Assembly: GCA_003439945.1 (NCBI GenBank)
Contig: QVRM01002797.1
Coordinates: forward strand, 1-64,000
DNA: 64,000 nt
From: Dermanyssus gallinae
Taxonomy: Eukaryota > Arthropoda > Arachnida > Mesostigmata > Dermanyssidae
Direction: 5' to 3'
Shown here: positions 23,309-34,400 of the stretch, one piece after another
Position numbering within the stretch: the stretch's first letter is position 1
Layout of the letters: every line of letters starts with the position of its first letter
Program-made: the position numbers and the translations under genes
Notes under the pieces: model-generated
Database searches by the model: none
Seen by the model: only the letters and a program-made list of their open reading frames with translations
Told to the model about the DNA's origin: nothing

Positions 23309-24137
23309 AGTGCGCAATGATGCTGACTCACTTACCTATGCCTACCTTTTTACCTGCTCACACCACTCATTACGGCGAGATTGTCCAAATGGCATCTTCG
23401 AGATTAGAGTCATAGACCGCCAATTTCGCCAAACAAACGCTTATCATGGGATGTCAATCAAGAGGAAATTGCACCAGTTATGAATACAAAGCCCAATAAT
23501 ACCTTAGCAATAAATACAATTCTATGAGGCAAAATCACATTATATGAGGCAGCTATATATATATATATATATATACTACGAAATTTTGAACACTATGAAA
23601 TTATTTATTATTACGATTTATTCACGTTGCACAAACCTATTAATTTGCTTGGTGAATCTAAAGACGTGCACGTATAAACTACTCAAATTTTCAAAGTACC
23701 TCACCAACTTTAGCCCCTTTTTAATCAAGGAAATCTATATTCTCAAAAAGGAATATGCTCTTTTTAATTAACACACGTTCTTCAATAAAAGGGCTAAGAT
23801 TAGTTGACTAATTTAAGCGTCCTCATTAAGGGATATACTTTACATTAGGATCGTGCAATTTCTTACACGTTAAAGAACTATCAGGTTTTGTCTTCTCCGC
23901 GAAGATGCAGCGAACACAGTACAGGGAAAACTGGATAACCTTATCACAATAAATAATCAAGCGTAGCAAAAAGGATGCTCGGTTGCAGTTATCGCTTTGT
24001 ATATGTTTGATGATAATTTAAGACACGAAATGTATAAACTCACCAAAAATAGGCATGTATTGTAGACATACTTAACCACCATGCTTTGATTCTACATTCA
24101 TTCCAATCACATAGGAAACCGTTTTGTGAGACGGTCA
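23309..24137. other. AT-rich spacer with (TA)n at 23553-23576
   Basis: This lies downstream of the ARMH3 3' end. It holds a short TA array and no supported coding sequence. AATAAA on the minus strand at 23622-23617 could serve as a distal polyadenylation signal. Confidence 0.4.
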
Positions 24138-24386
24138 TTAACAAAGCGTTCGGCTGCGTACGCATATTGGTTTTTGCTCGCTTTGCTTTGCACCTATATC
24201 TATATGATCGTCGCGGTGCCTTTGTGGGTATCCGTCGGTCTGTTTAAAGATAGGCGGTTTGATCTGAAGTTGTTGACGCACGGCGGGGGCGTAGACTGAC
24301 CGATCGAAGTCACCCTTACTTGTAACCGCCACGATGTCTTCCTTGAGTGCGAAAAGTACACGCTCAAGGTTCTCCAAGATTTTCAA
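24138..24386 (-). other. Open frame just downstream of the ARMH3 stop, function unknown
   Basis: An 82-codon frame begins about 100 bases after the ARMH3 stop codon on the same strand. Its first 45 codons have coding-like base choice and predict a charged helical stretch (LENLERVLFALKEDIVAV). It may be ordinary 3' UTR, an alternative terminal exon or a retroelement scrap; I recognise no domain. An ATTAAA lies at 24447-24442, about 40 bases after the stop. The nearest AATAAA I see on this strand is at 23622-23617. Confidence 0.25.
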
Positions 24387-24484
24387 GGTTCGTCCGCCAG
24401 GGAACGAAATGCTTGTCCAGTCAGGCAGTCGCTGGCAGCGTTTTAATACTCTCGCAGATAGACCCTTCCGCGGCGGAAAAGCCG

Positions 24485-25551
24485 TTAACGAATTGTAGCA
24501 AATTCTGCGAGGGCGTTTTGTTGGGCGCGATCTCCGTAGTCGACGTGCCTCCGGACATCGCTCACGAGGTTGCGAAGTATCGTTGTGAAGAATGGCGACT
24601 CTCGTGGCTTCTCAGAGTACCTATAATCAAAAGCGCAACAGCCAGAGCCACATCGTCATGTCATTCATTAGAGCAAAAATAGTTCTAGCCGTAAGCCACA
24701 AGGCGTGATTGAGAAACGATAAAATACTGATTATGGTAGCACCTCATAGTTCATTTGCCCAGAGCCGTGCAATCCATTAACAAACCGACGCTCCCTAGAT
24801 ATCTAAAAAATTGAGCAGTAAATGGATCAACGGTCTGCTGTCCCTTGACATCGATACCATGCTCAGCCAAACCCCCTTTCGCATAGCGGTCGCCTTAGAG
24901 AAATACACTTTGCTAAAAGCCCTTCGTCTACATTTAATGAAACGTCGATACTTTCCGGAGTCATAGTTTCCGTAGTCAATACACCAAGATAAATAACATG
25001 CATTAATTTTGCGGCTGCCTAGTCTGTGTGCGGGTTCTGTGAGATGCCCGAATGACCTGATGCTGCATGCTGGTCTTTAGGCATATGGGACTCTACTCTC
25101 GCATACTACCAATGTATATCAGTGTAAGTGCTCCCAAATGTATTATCATCTGCAGCTAAACTCATAGGAGTTAACTTACCGCTCGAATTGGTCGAGATTG
25201 TCGTGAAGTTTTAACGTCAGTGAGTCGTAATTGCTCCGAACAACATCCAATACCTGTGCAATTAAAGCACCGGTATGACACGGTAGTTATTATGACACAA
25301 TAATCCTAAAATTTCTACGATAAAGCACTAAGTATCAAATGTATTATGTTTATAATACATTTGATGATAACAATTGTAAATGTACGGTACAAAGTGTAGA
25401 CAAAATTGTGAAGGCAATCGTTTTACTGATAATAAGATCATTAGAACAATGTTTACCATCACTATGGCAATATCACCAGAGCTTTTCGGAACGAAAGTTT
25501 ACTTATATACACACATAAGATAAGTCTAAGTACTTTAGAGGCCGGGCTATA

Positions 25552-25600
<49 letters not shown>

Positions 25601-28600
25601 GAAACAAACGTACGTATTTGAACGAGATAAAAAGTGTATAGAATGCAGGTGTTACCTGCTCTTCGGTGAGGGAGGTCAACGAATGGGCGGTTGCCCAGGC
25701 GTTAATTTTCGCTGTGAAGTGGTTGACAATGGCGCGTATGTTAACAAGATGGCTAGCCAGACGAGCCGCCGGATCTTTCCAGTGAGAGACGACTGGCGTT
25801 ACGCCGGCCGAAGTTGTAGTAGCAGCGCAGCCCGTCGAACCAGTCGGACACACGCCCGCTGGGGTTCCATCTCCAGAGGTGTATCGCAGAGCTACTCGCG
25901 CAATATAAGATGCGCAATCAGTTTGCTGGAGACTAAATAATCTATACGTGCTTTATTTGCTGTTAGGGAAAAATATATATTTATCATAAATCAGTTCACC
26001 CGATGGCGAAGTTGGCAAGATAAAGGTGTAATGCGCCCCCAAATATCGTATTACTCAGGCGGCAGTATGATATTAATAAAGAATTAATAATGCAATCAAA
26101 AGTTGGGAATTTGACAACTCGTGACGATGTTTCGATAAACGAGCAGTTGAGTATGTAACATCCGATGCTGCACTCTCCACAATATTTACATACGCACTCG
26201 TCGATTTTATTATAATCTCATAATATATTATATAATAATTAATGTAAAATATTTTTAGTTATATCATGATAAGCAGTATTCAATACATTAAAATTAGTTT
26301 TCAAAGGCCACGTAACAAATGGCCGAAGGCAAAAGCGCATACACTGTTGAAGAAGTATGTGCATTAAAGTTTCGTGCAGGGCAGTCCCGTACACCAGGTA
26401 AGCTCATGTCCAGTTGTTTATAAGTAACGAAGAAGATGTCTTACTAAACATATCTCTGTAGTGTATCATTTAGGTCAGAATCGACACAAGGCAGTCTGGA
26501 GCAAAACCGAAAGAAAAAGTATATAGGATGAGCGAGAGTCAGGCCGGGCTGGGACCCAACTTTGCTTACCTGTCGAGTATAGATTTTCAAACACTTCGCT
26601 GCATCGAATAATTTCGTAGTAAAGTTCGTCGTAGGATGAAGGTGTTGCAAGGAACGTATCGCCGTATGTAATGAATAGGTTGATCACGTTGACTACGAGT
26701 GAGCACAATGCGAAGAGGTTATGACCACGCCTTGCCAATGACACCTACGAAGAGTTAAGTATCGGTTGCTTGAGATCTCCGTTATGCTTCTTTCACTAGC
26801 CCACTATCGCTATTATACGTATAAGACAATATGCAGCATATAAAATAATATAAATAAACAAATGTAGATAATTTGAAGACGCCGAAATTACTTAACAAAT
26901 TCCAGCAAGAAGCACTGGAGTAGTTTCTGCAGTCATAACATTGTGTTATATAGGAATATATTCATCAATCATAGAACAGTGCGCCATTATCCCCTAAAAC
27001 AATCCATATTGTAATCTTGTGTCTTGTAACGGATTGGAATAAAATCTTTGTGAGCAATTTCGGCTTGAAAAGAGCACTTGGGCGCTACACTGGTATTGTA
27101 CTTGTAGTAGCTCTAGCAGTATCTAGGTTCTGGCCGAACACGGCCAGTTCCAGAGTTACATGTCTTAAGGATTAAGAAGGCCATCAGCGATACCTGCGTA
27201 CTGTGTGACTCTCGAAAGGCGGATAACGTGGAGCAAACTGATCTGCGGTGTGACGCTCTCAGGGAAGCGAGGGATGCAGGTCCAACAGCTGTGAGAGGCC
27301 GGCCCATCAGGGCGGTGGTCGCCCATATGATGACTATGTCGGAGGTATGAAGGGAGGCGACGAACTTGTTCGACTCCGTTTTGTCACTCAAGACAGCCAA
27401 AGAAACGGCCAGGCGGGAGAGGCTTGAGCGGGTCTCTCGGGGGAGTGGTCGAGACGAGGGAATGGGGAACAGCTGGGCCTTCATGGTCTCGTTGCACCAA
27501 ACCCTCATAAGGTGGTTTACATGCGGCATGATAGACAGGGATAGAGCTCAGTGAAGGAGAACGGCAGAGAAGCCTCTCCCACGGCTTCGACGTAATTTCA
27601 AAGTATTACCGAGCCTGGGGGCGGGGAGGAAGCCGGGCTTAGTGACGCAAGTGCACCATGCATTCCCGAAACCCCTTCCTACCCGGTGCTGGAGAGGAGC
27701 AACCTTCGGTAGTAATACGACAAAAGGTATACGAGGCATCGTAACGCCTGAACTGGAAACCCCAGTTACCCTCAGTCAGAAAGGCCTGTCATCCGTTAAT
27801 GTTTTTAAATGCTTATTCATGCCCACCGGTATTTGGTCTATTCCGGAATAGATAGGACGACCTTCCTTACTTTTTGTACATGTGATATTTTGACTCATCT
27901 ACTGCTTGTCCAAGAACGCCGAAACAAACCTCGTTTGCAAGGATAAACTTCAGCAGACTTATTAACGACGTCCAGAGATCTTTCCATGGATATGACAGCC
28001 TTACGCGACAGCGTTTTTGGTAGCAAAGAAGCCGGTGCACAGTGTCCAGACTTCGACTGTCAAACACATAACACAACAACCACGAGCACTTACTAATGCA
28101 TTCGTTAAAACTTATTGTAGCACTTAATATACACAGGAAAACTAGCCTACGCAAACTCTCTTAAAATACTAAACAAGGTAAATTACATTATCTTACACGA
28201 AGACAAAGCCTAAGTTTGCACCAAACCTGTTCAACTAGGCACTACGGTGTACTAAAATATACTACCAATCGCAATTCGCTACCAACTATATATTAGTTAA
28301 CTACTGCTCTCATGCATGTGTTGGAGTACTTAATTTTTACCGGTCCCTGAATTAAAACTGACATATGTTTATAAAACTAAAATTTTAAAGAACATTTTAC
28401 CTCCTAAACAGTTTCTAAACGGTAATAATTGAATTTGCCTAGTAAAGCTTATACATATATGTTTGACCAGACGGTGTTAATCGATAGTTTACTTCCCTTG
28501 CGTCAAACGCGAATAATAATCCACTCGAATATCAGACATTAAATATATCCTAATTAAAAATTTCTCTACATATATGTTTGACCAGACGGTGTTAATCGAT

Positions 28601-29387
28601 AGTTTACTTCCCTTGCGTCAAACGCGAATAATAATCCACTCGAATATCAGACATTAAATATATCCTAATTAAAAATTTCTTGTTTGTATGTAATGTTTAA
28701 ATAAATAATAGTGTAATAATAGTGATATTCTTAACAACCAGTGACAACCACTTAAACCCTACTTCATTCACTTCAGGTGATGGACACGGCTATGATTCGA
28801 ATCGATTTAATTAGTCGGTTAAGGGCACAACTGTTCACCACAAACACTTACATGTAAAGGTCGATGTGAAAATTATTCTTGATCATGTGACTCAGAATGA
28901 ATTCCACCTGAAGGTCAAGGACGGCGGCCGCAAGCGGACGTGAAGCAACGTCCCAGGCAGAAGGTAGTTTTCGATGCCGCATTGGCGCATGCTGAATCAA
29001 CACCTAAACACACACGTAATTATTAGACAACAGATGTCAGCATATAAATAATGAAACAGAAAACACAAACAAACAATAGGAAATATCTATCTACCTATCA
29101 TAAGTCAAAAGTAAAAAAAGCTTGACTACGATAGCTACAATAACCACCACAAAAGATACAATGAAACCCAAAGAAAACAGTAAACTATTCAATTATTTTT
29201 CGTCAGATCAGGCATATGACAGGAACGAAAACTAAAACAATTACGATAAAATGTGTGTAGACAGAAAAAACGCTGAATCAGCAATTATTCCGGATCTATC
29301 ATCGTCAGAGAGAACGAGAAAAATGTCCCCGTTTCGCAATCAGCCTTAGAGCTTAATATGACACTTGTTTATTTATTTATACTTTAT

Positions 29388-29431
<44 letters not shown>

Positions 29432-31410
29432 TTTATACTACTACTGAACACTAACTACAATGATGGTAGTTATTGAGGATAACACATAGGGTCGGCTCCA
29501 GTATCAAAGATCACCATATACAACGATGGTCTTTACAAACAAATCTTAATACTAAACGCTACTATCATTGTACCAGGCACAGCTGGTGTTGCAGCGCAGT
29601 TGAAGATGCAACAGAAAAACGTGACCAAAAACACGACAGTTCGTATTAGAAAGACTGGCTGAGCTCGAAAAATCGCAACAAAGTGAGAGAGTCAAATGAG
29701 CATTAAAGATGAATAGGAGGGCTCAGAGGTAATAGCATTATTTAAATATAAACGTTCGAAGAAGCGGAGTGGCGTACCTTGTATTGCATGTTGATGTCGT
29801 GCATAATCGAATTGGCGTACTGGTCCTCGGCGATGCATGTTAATATGATGAAGCACAACCTGGTGGTATTTAACGACGCCTCCTCTGTAAATAAACAAAA
29901 TAACTCACACCTATATAAATACCTCTCTTTCTCTCTCTCTCGCTCTCTCTCTCTCTATATATATATATATATTTTTTTTTTTTTTATTACTTGGCTCGGG
30001 TGCGTCCTCTTTTAACAAAACCTTTTAATCAAAACACTTTTTGTTTGATGTGATCGATAGTCGTCCACTCAGACGCTTACATTATCTGAATAGGAAAAAA
30101 TCGATTTAAGAACCGCCAGACCTAGCCAGAACGAACGACTTTCGGAATGCAAGGCCATGTTAATGGATCATGTTTAAATACTTTGCTAACATTATGTATT
30201 CGACATACGGTTGGAGTCTTTATTACCTTTGGTACTCTGCATGACGATCGAAGTGAATTCAATAAAAGTCACAAACAAATTTGTCGGTGGCTCTAACAGA
30301 TCGGCCTCGGAGTGCACATGTTCGGCGCCAGACGTCTTTAGCTGGAAAACAGTTCACATCTTCATGTTAGAGCTTTAAATTTTAGATAATATCAAAGCTT
30401 AGGAGAATCGATACAATAAAATACATCTAATGAAAAAATAATCGATTGAAAGACACATCGGTTTTGAATTGGAACTATTTTCATCGATTTTTGGCATCGT
30501 TAATTTCTAACGCCTTCGTTCTATCCTAAATCCAATTGTCCTTACTGTAGTATTCTGCTGGCTGTAACTCAACATGCTGAGTAATTAAAGTTAAGCATTG
30601 CTAGGGCGTAATCCATACCATGTGAGTTAATTGTTTATTCGTAGTTTAAGTAAGATCTTTAAAGTAAATCAGACAAAAGGTTTAGGCCTTTTAGACTAAG
30701 AGTTTAAAACAGTATGCTTATTTCAAAGAAAATTCGAGAATATGGTTCCTGTAAATAAAACAATCACGAGCAATCGCCAGTCATTAGCAACTACGTTTTC
30801 TGTAATATATATATATATTATATATATTAAATTGTACCTTGCTACGATTGTCTGTACCGACGACGCCCGACGGGCTGAGAAGTGATGGTGCCGTAGGGGA
30901 CGACGGCGAGGAAGGCAAAGATGACGTCGGGCTGCGAAGCTCAGGTCGATGCTCAAGACTTTCTGCTTGTGTCTGTTGACGACGAATAGAAACAATATTA
31001 GCAACGCATATTAAACAAAATAGAATTTAAAAAATTTACACAATGCAGTACACGAACAATTATTTCTACTTGCAGTACATCTAAACAATAAAAAACAGAC
31101 GAATACTTCTACACTCCACAACTTCATACGTAAACAAGTCAGCCTGTGATTTCAGCTTGGGCAATATTGTCATAACGATTTTCATAACTGCAGGTATTAT
31201 TATCACTATTATTATTCATCATCATCATAAGATTGTGACGCAAGGCAGCAAGGCAGACGAAAATCCCTTGACATCGTACATTGGTTAGTATGGCGAGAAA
31301 GTTGCGGTTCAGGTGGACGGCTTCGTACATCGCCAAGAGGACCGCATTTGACCGAATATTTCCGTTCCCAGCCTAAAACAACAACCGAGAACATACGAAC
31401 CGTTAAACCG

Positions 31411-31450
<40 letters not shown>

Positions 31451-34400
31451 TCAAGGCTACTCTAACATTTATATAAAGCATTTATATGCGATATCGATGT
31501 CAATCAATACATTAATACATAGGCTCTATGTACGTAAAACTCATGCGTACCTCATGCATGAGTGCCCGGCTACCGGTGTACTCAATTGTAGTAGTGGATG
31601 TACCGCCGAGAAGCCACGTAGGCAGCAGACTCGATAGTAGTCCGCCTCCATTTGCTGCAGTGCCCGCGCTACCGCCACCGGCAGACGGTTCGCGTCCGCC
31701 AGCAAAAGACAGAGAATCGACGCCACTTATCAACCCGTTCATGGCGAGAAATTGCCGATTTGATTCAGCAAGAGTCGATGACACCACCTGACCGAAACCC
31801 TGACCCCATGACCGTACGAATGCATCGGTAAGCAGTGAAATCAATTAAGAGCATAGCCATGAGTTACCAACGCTATCCACAGCCGATTAGAATCACAGAA
31901 AGACAAACATGAATACCTAAGGTGAGCAGAACAATGCGGTCGTAATAACGCCATTCCTAGGTAAATCGCAACATATCCAAATAAATAAAAATATAAGGAA
32001 AGAAAAAGCAAGTACCGAGCAAACAAAGTAGCGTTAAAGGCGTACTTGTATTGGCAGTTTCGTCACTCACTGTCACTGAAACGATCGTGACGAAATACAA
32101 CTATCACGTGTATTTCGCTTGTGCAAAGTGAGATGATTTAAATCGCCAAGACGCAAAACGTTCAGGCATGTCAGCATTTCATTCAGTGAATAAGGCGATA
32201 CCTAATTGGTTCAACTCGGTGGGTGCTACTGATACGCTGTGCGTGCTGACCTAAAAAGGAAGAGAGTAACCATGTTTCGGCGCGATACTTCCCTTAGTTT
32301 GAACTGATATTGATATGCAATCAACGTTACGAGACTAATACATACTAATTTATTGTGAATATATGAATTCTCATTGGCCAGCCACCAAATATGTAGAAAA
32401 AAAATTAAATATGTAATACGCTATGTGATAGCAAGTAAATCTCATGAGAAGAATTGCATGCAAACGTATGCAGATAAATACTTACATTTAGTGCTACCTC
32501 ATTGTCGGCGATAGAGAGCTTCATTATATACGGATTCGTACTCTCGTATTTACGATAGTTAACGATTAACGTCAGCAGAAGTACCTGGGCATCAAACAAA
32601 TAGCAGTGGAATATTTATGAATTTAATCGTCAATAAGAGTCGCCTATGAGTACAAAGATAGGCCCATGGCTTTTGAAATCGAGCTCATAGCTCATGGCAC
32701 CAACGTTGCTGTAACGAAACCGTAATTGGACAGGAGTGGCCAGCTAAAAGCATTTTAAACCGACAACCTTAACTATATACATATAGCAACGTTTTTCTTC
32801 AGCATTGTTAACAGACTTAGCGTTATTGCTGTAGCGCTTCCTTTTTGTTTGTCTTACCACTCAGCCTCCTCAGCTGTCCCCTTGGAACTGACGAAGCTGA
32901 AGCTAACGAGATATTCTCTTTGTGCCGTGACGTCTAGCTTCCATGAATCTGTGGCCTAACATAAGATACAGTTCAACAATACATATCACGCCGGCTCGTG
33001 AATTTCCGCTCAAGTACTTTTCTTAATTTAAGGCTACTTTATGTTACGCATTCGTATTTCAATACGTATTCCGGAGCTATTCACGAGCCATGAAATTCTG
33101 CGGTTATAAAAGCCCTGCCGTTTTGGTAATCCCAAACGTATCTTTGGATATGTGTGTGTGCTATGGGTGCTGTAATAAAAAAAAGTACGGCCGTATGATA
33201 ATATATACAAACGCCAAAAATTTTTATTTGACTTGCGATAGCTAGATTATTTTGCTTGTGACTTGAAGATTCGAGTAGCGGTTAAGTTTCGACATTTCAT
33301 AATATAGTATTTCCGTGGTGCCCACCCCAAAGCAGTCAATTTAGGGCAGGGACACGACTGGTTTTTAGTAGATTGGAGTCCCACACTACCCGCCCACGCT
33401 TTCAGGGAGCTTTCCCGCCGCGGTGACCGTGTATGCAACCGCACTTTCCAGTTAGGAAAAAACTTAAGTTCCTTGGTGCAAGAAGAGTAGATACGTAGCT
33501 ACTTCTCGTATTAAATTAATAGCAAATAGAGTGAGTTTTTTTTCTAGATAAAACAAGTAAAACTTTGTATGTATTAAAAAAAAAACTTTATATAAATTAA
33601 CCGACATGATGGCTTGGTTATTCATGTATACCACAAATAAGAGAAAATGTTTAATGTAATGAACCAGATGGAACCAGAAGAACAAAACTCACCGCATGAA
33701 AGCCGCAATGCTGTCGTGAGGGTCCGTCCGCGAGCAGCGCCAGCAGCGGCTCGAATAGCGATGTCATCATCAAATACTCGACGAGTGTATTACTCGAAAC
33801 CGTCTCAGCCGCCTGTCAAATATAATACGATCACTTGTATCACATGTATGTGTGTATCTCACACCTCGCATAGTGACATGGATTCCCCTTAGCAATGATC
33901 AAAGCAGACTACTTACTGCATCTGTATACAAGTATATTCAGCAATATTAAACGTGCATTACGCAGCAATTTATTTTCTGGCATGCGAGGTATAAGAGGCA
34001 TGGCATCTATGTCGAACCCGGTGGCGTAGTGGCTTAAGTCTGCGCCTCGCAACCGGAGGAGACACTAGATAGGTGCGCGGGTTCGAGCCCCACCGTTGCA
34101 CTGATTTGTATTTATGGGGGTCCGTCTATAAAGCAATGTCAAAAACAGTTCCGTGGACGTTAAATCTTGGCTGAGGGTCAGCCAGAAAACTTTAGCTATG
34201 TGAAACTATACGCACTATCATCACCCTACTGAGAAAAAGGACCAAACTCACCGTTACAAGCACCAGCAGGAATTTGAGGACGAGCAACGTTAAGCTGTGA
34301 GGGACACTCGCCTGCAATACATTTTAGTACGGGTAGAGTAAATGATAGTTTCAGGTGAGCTTCTGGTCGGACATTTTGTTGTAGATGTTAACGCCTCGTT

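Noticed and set aside
34018..34092. tRNA-Ala(CGC)-like gene
   Set aside because: A and B boxes are good but the acceptor and anticodon stems do not pair properly, and a SINE body follows.
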